DNA of 64,000 nt, taken from contig NZ_VXDB01000014.1 of the NCBI RefSeq assembly GCF_008711325.1, positions 62,001 through 126,000 on the forward strand, written 5' to 3'. The stretch's first letter is position 1; every line of letters starts with the position of its first letter. Positions 28,137-36,475 of the stretch are shown here, one piece after another. Under the pieces are notes generated by a model that worked only from the letters and a program-made list of their open reading frames with translations, did not search any database and was not told the origin of the DNA. The translations under genes and the position numbers were made by a program. This DNA is from Roseibium sediminis. GTDB taxonomy: Bacteria > Pseudomonadota > Alphaproteobacteria > Rhizobiales > Stappiaceae.

Positions 28137-28989
28137 TCGATATTTCAAAGGGGCGTCAATTATCTCAGGTAGTGTACCCGACAGCACAATCGCACAAGAG
28201 CATCGGTCCGACGCGAACATGTTGCAGCAGGAAATAACAAGTGGGCTGCCGCTTCGGGCGGAGAAAATCAGTATCGGGCCGTTCGACCTGAATGCGTTGA
28301 CCGAGCGTGATGCTATTTCCGAAATTCGGGCCGCCATCGTGATGCGCCGACGGATGAATGTCGCGATCTGCAATGCCCACACCCTGTTGACCGCCTTTGA
28401 TGACCAGACTTACGCCGATGTCCTCCAGAAAATGACCCTTCTGAATGACGGGATCGGTGTGAATATCGCCAACATGGTCCTGAATGGCAGGCGGTTTCCG
28501 GCAAATCTCAATGGAACCGACTTTGTTCCACAGCTCTTGAAAGAGATAGGCATTCCGCTGCGCATCTATCTGCTCGGTGCTCGTTCCGAGCAGCTGGACG
28601 GTGCGGCCGCAGCCATTGCGGCGGACTATCCGCTCCACAAGGTGGTTGGAAAGCGCAACGGTTATTTCGATGCGGTGGATATCGAAACTATTTGCGCCGA
28701 CATTTCTGCTGCCAAACCGGATCTGCTGCTTGTTGCGATGGGCAATCCGCGGCAGGAGCGCTTCATCATGGAGCATCAGGACAAGCTCCATGTGACGGTG
28801 GCAATCGGGGTCGGTGCGCTGTTTGATTTCATGTCAGGAAGCGTTGTCAGGGCACCGCGCATCCTGCAGTTTGCCGGACTGGAATGGCTGTTCCGCTTTG
28901 CTCAGGAACCCAGACGCCTCTTCAGACGATATGTTGTTGGAATTCCAAGGTTCCTGTATCGCGTCTGGCGTCTCAAACGTGACGCGTAG
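28126..28989 (+). CDS. WecG/TagA/CpsF family glycosyltransferase (GT26)
   Basis: A 287-residue transferase of the WecG/TagA/CpsF family, which moves a sugar such as N-acetylmannosamine(uronate) onto a lipid-linked acceptor. Typical segments are NAHTLLTAFDD, LLNDGIGVNIA, RFPANLNGTDFVP, LLVAMGNPRQERF and the basic amphipathic C-terminus (LEWLFRFAQEPRRLFRRY) that docks to the membrane. The start is uncertain: GTG 28126 or ATG 28129 overlap a direct repeat and lack a ribosome site; an ATG at 28219 would shorten the poorly conserved N-terminus. HfsJ of the Caulobacter holdfast pathway is a family member. Confidence 0.9.
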   Translation: MMLTRYFKGASIISGSVPDSTIAQEHRSDANMLQQEITSGLPLRAEKISIGPFDLNALTERDAISEIRAAIVMRRRMNVAICNAHTLLTAFDDQTYADVLQKMTLLNDGIGVNIANMVLNGRRFPANLNGTDFVPQLLKEIGIPLRIYLLGARSEQLDGAAAAIAADYPLHKVVGKRNGYFDAVDIETICADISAAKPDLLLVAMGNPRQERFIMEHQDKLHVTVAIGVGALFDFMSGSVVRAPRILQFAGLEWLFRFAQEPRRLFRRYVVGIPRFLYRVWRLKRDA

Positions 28990-28997
28990 CTGATCCG

Positions 28998-29756
28998 TCA
29001 GGACGTCATCAGCTGTGCGGATATCATCTCCAGCAGCTCTTCAACCGCGCTCGCCGTTGTTGTTGACGGGAGCTTGGGGCGCTCGACCATAGTTACCGGC
29101 AGCTTCAGGAGCCTGGCAGCCTCCAGCTTGGCGAAGGCGCGTGTTCCACCGCTGTTCTTGCAGACAAGTCTCGTGATGCGGTGCCTTTGAAGCAGGTCAA
29201 GTTCGGCTTCAACAGATTGGGCCGGTCGCGCCAGCTCCAGATGCCAGCCCGAGGGGAGGGCATAGTCGGGTGGTTCGATCATTCGCGCCAAAGCAAAGAG
29301 GTCGTCGCGCTTGAGAAACGGTTGCAGGTCCTTGCGCCCAACGGCAAGAAACACACGGCTTTGGGGCTCAAGCTGATCGCAGGCCGCGTCCATGGACGAC
29401 ACTCCGGTCCAGTTGTCCTCTTCAGACGGAAGCCAGCTTGCGCGTTCTAACCGTATCAGCGCTGTCCCTGTCTGCTCGCAGGCAATGGCTGCGTTCCGGC
29501 TCATCTGCGCCGCATAGGGATGGGTCGCATCGACAACCAGCCGCACGTCCTTTTTGCGCAGATAATCAGCTAATCCCTCCACCCCGCCGAACCCGCCAAT
29601 GCGGGAAGGGAGCGGCAAGTCGGGCAGGTCGCTGACGATACCAGCATAGGACACCACCGCTGCAAGGTTCGGCGATGCTTTGAAAACCGCATGTGCCAGT
29701 TGGCGCGCTTCGAAAGTGCCGGCAAGGATCAGCAGATCAACCGTGTCAGCTTTCAA
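28998..29756 (-). CDS. cobK: Precorrin-6A / cobalt-precorrin-6A reductase
   Basis: NAD(P)H-dependent reductase of the corrin ring pathway. The product shows the CobK/CbiJ pattern: an N-terminal LLILAGTFEARQLA, DATHPYAAQMSRNA in the middle and VCKNSGGTRAFAKLEAARLL near the C-terminus. I chose the TTG at 29756 (252 residues) because a GGGGAGA site sits 6 bases before it and it overlaps the cbiD stop; another TTG at 29795 has no ribosome site. It is the second gene after cbiD, and its 3' end faces the WecG-type gene 8 bases away. Confidence 0.9.
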   Translation of the reverse strand: MKADTVDLLILAGTFEARQLAHAVFKASPNLAAVVSYAGIVSDLPDLPLPSRIGGFGGVEGLADYLRKKDVRLVVDATHPYAAQMSRNAAIACEQTGTALIRLERASWLPSEEDNWTGVSSMDAACDQLEPQSRVFLAVGRKDLQPFLKRDDLFALARMIEPPDYALPSGWHLELARPAQSVEAELDLLQRHRITRLVCKNSGGTRAFAKLEAARLLKLPVTMVERPKLPSTTTASAVEELLEMISAQLMTS

Positions 29757-30840
29757 AGCCGGTCTCCCCGAGCACTTTGCCCTTCCGGTCGACAATCAGC
29801 ACTTCCACCTTGATATCGGCATCCCGAAGGATGTTGCGTACCGCTTCTCGCGCCTTGAAAGCGAGAGGTGTTGAAAGGTCTATACCTTGCCCTTCTGCCT
29901 CGTCGAGAATTTCCTTTGCCGTGTTGGCAGAGTGCGCAAGGTCAATCAGGTCCGCTGGCGCATCAGCTTTTTCAAGCAGGGTTCCCAGAAAGGCGAAATC
30001 GACCTGGCTTCGTGCAGAGTGCAGATCCAGCGCTCCCTGGGCCAGTTTGGTGAACTTGGCAAAGCCGCCCGCCATGGTCAGACGTGGCAAGGGATGGGCG
30101 CGCAGGTATTTCAGCAATCCGCCCGCGAAGTCGCCCATATCGAGAAAAGCAGCTTCGTCAAGCTGGTAGCGCTCGCGAACGGCGTCTTCCGAGGTTGAGC
30201 CCGTCGCACCAACCACATGGGTAAGGCCGCTGGCCCTGGCGACATCGATTCCTCTATGGATCGAGGCAATCCAGGCGGCGCAGGAAAACGGCCTGACAAT
30301 GCCCGTGGTGCCCAGAACCGAAAGCCCGCCGATAATACCGAGCCGGGGGTTCATGGTCTTGAGAGCAAGTTCAGCGCCCCCTTCGATGGAAATCTCGATC
30401 TCAAGATCCCCCGCAACGCCCGTCTCGGCACAAATCTCCTCCACCGCCGCCCCAATCATCTGGCGGGGGACAGGGTTGATCGCCGGTTCTCCGGGCGGGA
30501 TTGGCAAGCCCGGTCTGGTCACCATGCCCACGCCCGGTCCTGCCTTGAAAATCAGTCCGCTTCCGGTTGGAAGCTTGCGGACTGTCGATGAGACAAGTGC
30601 GCCATGAGTGACATCGGGATCGTCACCTGCATCCTTTATGATGGAGGCGGTTGCCCGGTTCCCGGAAAGGCTGTGCCCGGCAAGGGCAAAATCGGTTTTG
30701 GCGCCTTTCGGCAGGGTAATGGTCACCGGGTCGGGAAAGTCGCCCGTAACCAGTGCTGCAAAGGCTGCCTTGGTTGCAGCTGTCGCACAGGCCCCCGTGG
30801 TCCAGCCGCGCCGCAATTCTGTTGGAACCGAACTTTTCAT
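29746..30840 (-). CDS. cbiD: Cobalt-precorrin-5B C1-methyltransferase CbiD
   Basis: S-adenosylmethionine-dependent C1 methyltransferase, 364 residues. The N-terminus ELRRGWTTGACATAATKAA is diagnostic of CbiD, and further Gly-rich segments occur at SGLIFKAGPGVGMVTRPGL and TGIVRPFSCAAWIASI. CbiD belongs to the cobalt-early pathway; the aerobic counterpart CobF is not seen in the window. It overlaps cobK and is divergent from cobA across about 120 bases. Confidence 0.95.
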   Translation of the reverse strand: MKSSVPTELRRGWTTGACATAATKAAFAALVTGDFPDPVTITLPKGAKTDFALAGHSLSGNRATASIIKDAGDDPDVTHGALVSSTVRKLPTGSGLIFKAGPGVGMVTRPGLPIPPGEPAINPVPRQMIGAAVEEICAETGVAGDLEIEISIEGGAELALKTMNPRLGIIGGLSVLGTTGIVRPFSCAAWIASIHRGIDVARASGLTHVVGATGSTSEDAVRERYQLDEAAFLDMGDFAGGLLKYLRAHPLPRLTMAGGFAKFTKLAQGALDLHSARSQVDFAFLGTLLEKADAPADLIDLAHSANTAKEILDEAEGQGIDLSTPLAFKAREAVRNILRDADIKVEVLIVDRKGKVLGETGFES

Positions 30841-30920
30841 GCATCTGGTTATAGCGCAGTTTTTTCCGTCTGCCGCGCGGCATTTGTGTCGATGTCGGAG
30901 TCAGGCCTTTCCATGTCCGA

Positions 30921-30951
30921 AATCCCCTTTGCCAAATGACACCAAGGGATT
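30921..30951. other. Imperfect inverted repeat upstream of cobA
   Basis: AATCCCCTT at 30921-30929 pairs with AAGGGATT at 30944-30951 with one bulged base, ending 10 bases before the cobA ATG. It overlaps the cobA leader and could be an operator or a translation-controlling hairpin. The 121-base gap is too short for a complete cobalamin riboswitch. Confidence 0.35.
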
Positions 30952-30961
30952 ACAAGAGGGT

Positions 30962-31831
30962 ATGAGTGACGGAATCGACAAGCTGCCACAGTCCGACGCC
31001 TTGCCTGTATTCGAGGCGGGATGGGTCTGGCTGGCCGGTGCGGGACCCGGAGATCCGGGTCTGTTGACCCTGCATGCCCTCAATGGCCTGCAGCAGGCGG
31101 ATGTCGTTGTCTATGACGCGCTGGTTGACACGTCGATCCTGCAATGGGTGAAGCCCGGTGCAGTGGTGGATTATGCAGGCAAGCGCGGTGGCAAACCGAG
31201 CCCGAAGCAACGTGATATCACCCTCAAGCTGATTGACTATGCCCGTGAAGGAAAGCGCGTGCTTCGTCTGAAGGGCGGCGACCCGTTTGTCTTTGGTCGC
31301 GGCGGCGAAGAGGCCCTCGGGCTAGTTGCCGCAAAAGTGCCGTTTCGCGTGATCCCCGGCATCACCGCCGGAATCGGTGGTCTCTCCTATGCGGGGATCC
31401 CGGCAACACATCGCGATTGCAACCAGGCTGTCACCTTCCTCACTGGTCATGATCAGACAGGTTTGACACCAGATGCGATTAACTGGGACGGTATCGCCAA
31501 AGGGTCTCCGGTGATCGTCATGTATATGGCGATGAAGCATCTGGAGACGATTGCCGACAAACTGATCGCCGGTGGGCGCTCTGCCAGCGAACCGGTGGGC
31601 ATCGTGTGCAACGCTTCCCTGCCGTCGCAGCAGGTTCTGGAGACCACACTGGGCGAGTGTGCCGAAGCGGCGAGAACGTCAGCGCTTGAACCGCCTGCCA
31701 TCGTCTGTGTTGGCGAAGTCGTGCGCCTGCGGGCAGGACTGGATTGGTTGGGCGCGCTCAATGGGCGCGTGCTTGATGCCGATCCGCTGGATCTCAAGAA
31801 CACTCTTGAGGCAGCTGCGGGCAGGTTGTGA
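30962..31831 (+). CDS. cobA: Uroporphyrinogen-III C-methyltransferase (SUMT)
   Basis: Methylates uroporphyrinogen III at C2 and C7 to precorrin-2, the entry to siroheme and cobalamin. The 289-residue product has the SUMT landmarks: LAGAGPGDPGLLTL, YDALVD, RLKGGDPFVFGRGGEE, GITAGIGGLSYAGIPATHR, and VMYMAMKHL. I chose the ATG at 30962 with AGAGGG upstream; the long open frame from 30608 is antisense to cbiD. There is no C-terminal dehydrogenase/chelatase domain as in CysG. The GTG start of cobB overlaps its stop. Confidence 0.95.
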   Translation: MSDGIDKLPQSDALPVFEAGWVWLAGAGPGDPGLLTLHALNGLQQADVVVYDALVDTSILQWVKPGAVVDYAGKRGGKPSPKQRDITLKLIDYAREGKRVLRLKGGDPFVFGRGGEEALGLVAAKVPFRVIPGITAGIGGLSYAGIPATHRDCNQAVTFLTGHDQTGLTPDAINWDGIAKGSPVIVMYMAMKHLETIADKLIAGGRSASEPVGIVCNASLPSQQVLETTLGECAEAARTSALEPPAIVCVGEVVRLRAGLDWLGALNGRVLDADPLDLKNTLEAAAGRL

Positions 31832-33135
31832 CCAACGGAGCCGCAAAAGGTATTGTCATCGCTGCGCCGTCTTCCGGCAGCGGCAAGACCACCGTCACGC
31901 TTGCACTCCTTCGCGCGCTCAAATCAGCCGGACATAAAGTGGTTTCGGCTAAGTCCGGCCCGGACTATATCGACCCGAAATTTCATGAAGCAGCCAGCGG
32001 GGAAGAGTGCATCAACCTGGATGCCTGGGCGATGAAACCGGCTGGCATCCGCTCCATGACCGGCGCGCATTCTCATGGACAGGACCTGCTGGTCGTTGAG
32101 GCCGCAATGGGTCTTTTTGACGGGGCTGCAAACGGCAAGGGCTCTGCTGCAGATCTTGCGGTCATTCTGGGCTTACCGGTGGTTCTCGTTGTTGATTGTG
32201 CCCGACAGGCGCAATCGGTCGCCGCTCTGGTCAGCGGGTTTGCGCATTTTCGCTCAGATGTCGATATTTGTGGCGTCCTCTTGAACAAGGTCGGAAGCGC
32301 CAGACATGAGGCAATGCTTCGAAAGGCCTTGGCCCCTCTCGGCATTCCGGTGATCGGGGCACTGCCAAGAAAACCGGAACTGGCCTTGCCCGAGCGCCAT
32401 CTCGGCCTCGTACAGGCTGGCGAGCATGAGGCGCTGGAAGAGTTTCTTACTGCTGCGTCAAACCTTTGCAAGGATCATGTGGATCTGGACCTTGTGGCAA
32501 GTTTGTGCGGGAGGTTGGCTCCCGCCGAAGCCACAGGTATTCTGCCGCTGAAACCACTGGCGCAACGCATCGCAATTGCGCGCGATATCGCCTTTGCCTT
32601 CTCCTATCCGCACATGCTCAACGCATGGCAGCAGGCAGGAGCGGAACTCAGTTTCTTTTCGCCGCTGGAAGATGAAGCGCCCGATCCTAAGGCCGGTGCA
32701 ATCTTTCTGCCCGGTGGCTATCCCGAACTCCATGCCGAAAAGCTCGCCGCAGCACGCAGGTTCAAGTCAGCTGTGCTGGCTTCGGCAGAAGCCGGAACGC
32801 TGATCTATGGGGAGTGCGGCGGCTACATGACACTTGGCGAAAGCCTGATCGATGCCAACGGCACCGCCCATGAAATGCTGGGTCTCCTGCCGCTGCAAAC
32901 CAGCTTCGCAACCCGCAAGCGGCACCTCGGCTATCGCCAGCTGACACCTGAACCGGGTGCGCCATTCGAAGCGCCTCTTTCAGCTCACGAGTTTCACTAC
33001 GCCTCGATCCTGCATGAGGGCGACTGCAATCGGCTGTTTCAGGCCGCCGATGCAGAAGGCAACCGGCTCGATCCGATGGGCCTCAGGCAGGGATCTGTCA
33101 TGGGCTCATTTGCCCACATCATCTGCGAAGCCTGA
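31828..33135 (+). CDS. cobB: Cobyrinate / hydrogenobyrinate a,c-diamide synthase
   Basis: Glutamine- and ATP-dependent amidase of the a and c carboxylates, 435 residues. The N-terminal dethiobiotin-synthetase-like domain has the P-loop APSSGSGKTT; the C-terminal class I glutamine amidotransferase domain carries the nucleophile Cys330 in YGECGGYM and the later EFHYAS segment. The GTG start overlaps the cobA stop (GTGA). Whether its natural substrate contains cobalt (CbiA) or not (CobB) cannot be read from the sequence, although CbiX, CbiD and CbiG nearby favour the cobalt form. Confidence 0.93.
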   Translation: MTNGAAKGIVIAAPSSGSGKTTVTLALLRALKSAGHKVVSAKSGPDYIDPKFHEAASGEECINLDAWAMKPAGIRSMTGAHSHGQDLLVVEAAMGLFDGAANGKGSAADLAVILGLPVVLVVDCARQAQSVAALVSGFAHFRSDVDICGVLLNKVGSARHEAMLRKALAPLGIPVIGALPRKPELALPERHLGLVQAGEHEALEEFLTAASNLCKDHVDLDLVASLCGRLAPAEATGILPLKPLAQRIAIARDIAFAFSYPHMLNAWQQAGAELSFFSPLEDEAPDPKAGAIFLPGGYPELHAEKLAAARRFKSAVLASAEAGTLIYGECGGYMTLGESLIDANGTAHEMLGLLPLQTSFATRKRHLGYRQLTPEPGAPFEAPLSAHEFHYASILHEGDCNRLFQAADAEGNRLDPMGLRQGSVMGSFAHIICEA

Positions 33136-33165
33136 AGCCGCTCGATCTGATCAGGTTCGGCTTCA
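33133..33165. terminator. Inverted repeat spanning the convergent cobB and cobM stops
   Basis: TGAAGCCG (33133-33140) and CGGCTTCA (33158-33165) form a perfect 8-base inverted repeat with a 17-base loop. The two arms include the stop codons of cobB and cobM. No strong T-run follows on either side, so bidirectional termination is possible but unproven. Confidence 0.4.
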
Positions 33166-33939
33166 CGCCTTCGCGGTTTTCCGCTTGGGCCGCAGCACGT
33201 GGACATGGTCCGCGTCATAAAGGGCGCTGTCGCGGAAATCCTGATCCGGCTTCAAGGCGTGTCCGACAAAGACAAGCGCCGTACGGGTGATCTTTGCCGC
33301 GCGGACCTTTTCGGCAATGGTGGAAAGGGTGCCGTGAATGAAGGACTGGTCCGGCCAACCCACACGGTAGGCAACAATCACCGGGCAGTCCGATCCGTAA
33401 TGCGGGGCCAGCTGCCGCTCGATTTCCCGCAAGTTTCGGATCGAGAGATGGATTGCGAGGGTCGCCCCGCTCTTGCCCAGTGTGTCGAGGTCTTCGTTGT
33501 TCGGCATGGCCGAGCTTTTCATGGCCGTGCGCGTGACGATGATCGTCTGGGCAACTTCCGGGATCGTGAGTTCCGTCTTGAGGGCCGCAGCAGCGGCTGC
33601 AAAGGCGGGAACACCGGGGGTAACGTCATAGTCGATGCCCAAGGCGTCGAGACGGCGCATCTGTTCGGCCGTCGCGCCATAGATCGACGGGTCGCCGGAA
33701 TGAACACGGGCCACATTCTGACCCTTTTCATGGGCGTCCTTGATTTCGGCAATGATCTCGTCGAGCGTCATGGGCGCCGTGTCGATGACACGGGCACCTT
33801 CCGGCGCAGCGGCCACGATCTGTTCAGGCACCAGCGATCCGGCATAAAGGCAAACCGGGCAGGACTGGATCAGTTTCAGGCCGCGCACGGTGATGAGATC
33901 AGGATCGCCGGGACCGGCTCCGATGAAATGAACGGTCAT
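33163..33939 (-). CDS. cobM: Precorrin-4 C11-methyltransferase
   Basis: S-adenosylmethionine-dependent C11 methyltransferase (CobM/CbiF), 258 residues. It shows VHFIGAGPGDPDLITVRG at the N-terminus, the conserved VARVHSGDPSIYGATAEQ and the GVPAFAAAAAAL segment. It is the last gene of the minus-strand cob operon, and its start overlaps the stop of the CbiG-CobJ fusion gene (ATGA). Confidence 0.95.
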   Translation of the reverse strand: MTVHFIGAGPGDPDLITVRGLKLIQSCPVCLYAGSLVPEQIVAAAPEGARVIDTAPMTLDEIIAEIKDAHEKGQNVARVHSGDPSIYGATAEQMRRLDALGIDYDVTPGVPAFAAAAAALKTELTIPEVAQTIIVTRTAMKSSAMPNNEDLDTLGKSGATLAIHLSIRNLREIERQLAPHYGSDCPVIVAYRVGWPDQSFIHGTLSTIAEKVRAAKITRTALVFVGHALKPDQDFRDSALYDADHVHVLRPKRKTAKA

Positions 33940-35780
33940 TCTGCAGCTCCTTGCAGCTGGTCCTTTGGGGCGTCGATGCGCTTGGCATAGCCGCGCGGCG
34001 TGTAGACAAACGGCTTGCCGTCGCCGCGCAACACGGCTTTGGAATTGGACGACCCGACAAGGACTGTGGTCAGCATGTCCACTTCATCCACTGTCAACTT
34101 GCCCAGCGTGGTGACACGCACGGTTTCTTCCAGGCGGCCGAGATTGACGCCAAGCACGACCGGGGTGGTTTCCGGCCGGTGTTTCAGCAGGATTTCGCGC
34201 GCAGCCGCCAATTGGGATCGGCGGCGTTTGGACACCGGATTGTAGAAGGCGACAACGAAGTCGCCGCTAGCTGCCGCATGAAGACGCTTTTCGATCGCTT
34301 CCCATGGGGTGAGCAGGTCCGATAGGGATATCGCACAAAAGTCATGGCCAAGCGGCGCGCCGATACGAGCCGAAGCTGCCTGCAGGGCGGAAATGCCGGG
34401 GGCGTTTGTCACGCTGATCCGGCGCGCTGCATCAGATACACCGCCGTTCGCCTCGTCGCGGTCCAGCAGTTCATAGACCAATGCACCCATTGCGTAGATG
34501 CCCGCATCCCCTGACGAAATCAGCGCAACATTCTTGCCCTTGCCCGCTTCCTCCAAGGCAAACCGCACCCGATCCTCTTCCGCGCCAAGCGGGAAGTTGT
34601 GATGGGTCTTGCCCTTGATGTGGGTGGACACGATGTCGAGATAGAGCGAATAGCCGACAACATCTTCTGCCTGGGACAGGAGACGTGTTGCCTGCGGCGT
34701 ACGCCACTCATCGGCCCCGGGGCCAATGCCGATGACCGAAAGGTGACCACGTGCCCGGCCAACGGATGTTGGATCAACCGGACTGGGCGCGCGAGCGATC
34801 GCGCAGGTCGCATTGGCCGTCTTCTGCTTTTCGACGACCAGCTCGCCATCGGGTCCAACAGCTGCGAGAGCAGCGCCTTCGCTAACGCCGTGGCAGCCGA
34901 CTTCTTCAAAGACGACGTTTGACGGATTTTTCAGACGCGGCGTTTCCGCCTCCAGCGTCGCTGCATCAAAGACACGGAACGGAACTCTGAGATGATCGCT
35001 GAGTGCGGTCATCGCGGCCTCGTCGGCCTTGAGGTCAATGCTGGTCACGCAGGCAATTGCGCCTTTGGCTAAGCCGCTTTCGGAAATCTGACCATCTACA
35101 AGATCGATGAGTTCCTGCGGATCGCAGCCGCGGGCACAACCGACGCCAACCACGTGCGTCTGCGGATGATAGACCAGCCGCGTCGGCGATCCTTCATCTG
35201 CGCGCTCTGTGACGGCAAGGCTGATGGCGGCATCATCGGCGACAGGAAAGCCGGCGGAGGAGAGCCAGTCCGACGTTCCCTCAATCCAGACGGATGCGCC
35301 GGAGAGGATCTCCGCCATCACCGGTTTCGCATCTTCCGGATTGGCCAGCACCAGCCCTTGCGGCGGCGCATCGAGCGCAATTCCAAAGGCACTGTCGCCT
35401 GCAGTGGTGATTGCCGCGTGGCCATCAAGAATACCTGAGATGTCGCGGGCTAGATCATTTGCACCCCGGTGTCCGCCCAAAAGCGGCACCACGCTTTTCC
35501 CATCCTCGGACAGGGCAAGAACCGGCGGCTCGGTGCGCTTGTCGGAGAGGACAGGAGCAAGAGCCCTGATCAGGATGCCGCTGGCGCAAATGCCGATGAT
35601 CGGGTGTCCTGCGGCAAACAGCAGGCGAATATGGTCCAGAGTCTCGTTGAAAAGCGTGTCCGCTTCACGAATGCGACCGGCAAGCCCATGGATTGCTGCC
35701 CCCGGAAGGGCAGCCTCAAGGCGGCGGGCCGTTGGAAGACCGGCTTCGTTCAGGACGAGAAGGATGGGGGAAGCGTCCAC
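33936..35780 (-). CDS. cobJ: CbiG-CobJ fusion: cobalt-precorrin-5A hydrolase / precorrin-3B C17-methyltransferase
   Basis: A 614-residue fusion. Residues about 1-335 match the CbiG architecture: an N-terminal part (ICASGILIRALAPVLSDKRTEPPVLALSEDG, split here in writing; LLGGHRGANDLARDI) and a C-terminal CobE-like part (VVGVGCARGCDPQEL, FEEVGCHGVSEGAAL). Residues about 345-614 form the CobJ/CbiH methyltransferase (SVIGIGPGADEWRTPQA, ISSGDAGIYAMG, FYNPVSKRRRSQL). The GTG start at 35780 has GGAG seven bases upstream and overlaps cobI by 31 bases. CbiG opens the delta-lactone in the cobalt-early route, directly after ring contraction by CobJ/CbiH, so the fusion joins neighbouring steps. Confidence 0.92.
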   Translation of the reverse strand: MDASPILLVLNEAGLPTARRLEAALPGAAIHGLAGRIREADTLFNETLDHIRLLFAAGHPIIGICASGILIRALAPVLSDKRTEPPVLALSEDGKSVVPLLGGHRGANDLARDISGILDGHAAITTAGDSAFGIALDAPPQGLVLANPEDAKPVMAEILSGASVWIEGTSDWLSSAGFPVADDAAISLAVTERADEGSPTRLVYHPQTHVVGVGCARGCDPQELIDLVDGQISESGLAKGAIACVTSIDLKADEAAMTALSDHLRVPFRVFDAATLEAETPRLKNPSNVVFEEVGCHGVSEGAALAAVGPDGELVVEKQKTANATCAIARAPSPVDPTSVGRARGHLSVIGIGPGADEWRTPQATRLLSQAEDVVGYSLYLDIVSTHIKGKTHHNFPLGAEEDRVRFALEEAGKGKNVALISSGDAGIYAMGALVYELLDRDEANGGVSDAARRISVTNAPGISALQAASARIGAPLGHDFCAISLSDLLTPWEAIEKRLHAAASGDFVVAFYNPVSKRRRSQLAAAREILLKHRPETTPVVLGVNLGRLEETVRVTTLGKLTVDEVDMLTTVLVGSSNSKAVLRGDGKPFVYTPRGYAKRIDAPKDQLQGAAE

Positions 35781-36475
35781 GCTTCGTCTCCCTTGTAGAT
35801 GAGGATCATGGAAAAATAGGGGGCCTTTTCAGCGGGCACATTGGCCAGCCGGAAGACCCGTTGTTCTGGAAGGCTGGCCCGTTCCACATAGCCTGCCTTG
35901 TCCAGCAGGCCCATGTCATCAAGAAGAGCTCTGAGCCGGGGCAGATGGCGGCCAACTTTCATGATGGCAATGGCTTGCGAGTTTTCGATACGGGGGCGCA
36001 GCTCCGTGTCGTCCAGCGGGCCGGGCAAAACCGTCAGAACGTCGGTCCGGCTGGTGAGCGGGCGCCGCAACTGAGCGGCGCAGGCTGTGAGCGACGTGAC
36101 ACCCGGAACGATCTCGCAGGGGAAACGGTCGGACAGACGCTCGAACAGATACATGAAGGAGCCGTAGAAGAACGGGTCGCCCTCGCAGAGCGTGACAACA
36201 TCTTGCCCCGAGGCGAGAACCTCGGCGATTTCCAAGGCGGCCTTGTCATAGATCTCCTGCGCCGGAAAACGGTCGACCCGCATGGGCACCACAATCGGGA
36301 TTTCACGAGCGTCTGCCGGAATGACATGTGCCGCGATGGAGCGGGCAAAGCTCTCACCGGAATCCGGGGCCGGATAGGCAATCACCCGGGCCGAGGAAAT
36401 CAGCCGGTGCGCCTTCAGCGTCATCAGTTCCGGATCGCCGGGGCCAAGGCCCACGCCATAGAGCGTTCCCGTCAT
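35750..36475 (-). CDS. cobI: Precorrin-2 C20-methyltransferase
   Basis: S-adenosylmethionine-dependent C20 methyltransferase (CobI/CbiL), 241 residues. It has the tetrapyrrole methylase landmarks TLYGVGLGPGDPELMTLKA, LCEGDPFFYGSFMYL and EIVPGVTSLTACAA. I chose the ATG at 36475, whose ATGA overlaps the cobL stop; a frame start at 36493 adds 6 residues without a ribosome site. Confidence 0.94.
   Translation of the reverse strand: MTGTLYGVGLGPGDPELMTLKAHRLISSARVIAYPAPDSGESFARSIAAHVIPADAREIPIVVPMRVDRFPAQEIYDKAALEIAEVLASGQDVVTLCEGDPFFYGSFMYLFERLSDRFPCEIVPGVTSLTACAAQLRRPLTSRTDVLTVLPGPLDDTELRPRIENSQAIAIMKVGRHLPRLRALLDDMGLLDKAGYVERASLPEQRVFRLANVPAEKAPYFSMILIYKGDEAWTLPPSFSS

Noticed and set aside
30841-30961. 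Cobalamin riboswitch upstream of cobA
   Set aside because: The gap is too short for the full element and none of the core blocks is present; only a small inverted repeat is seen.
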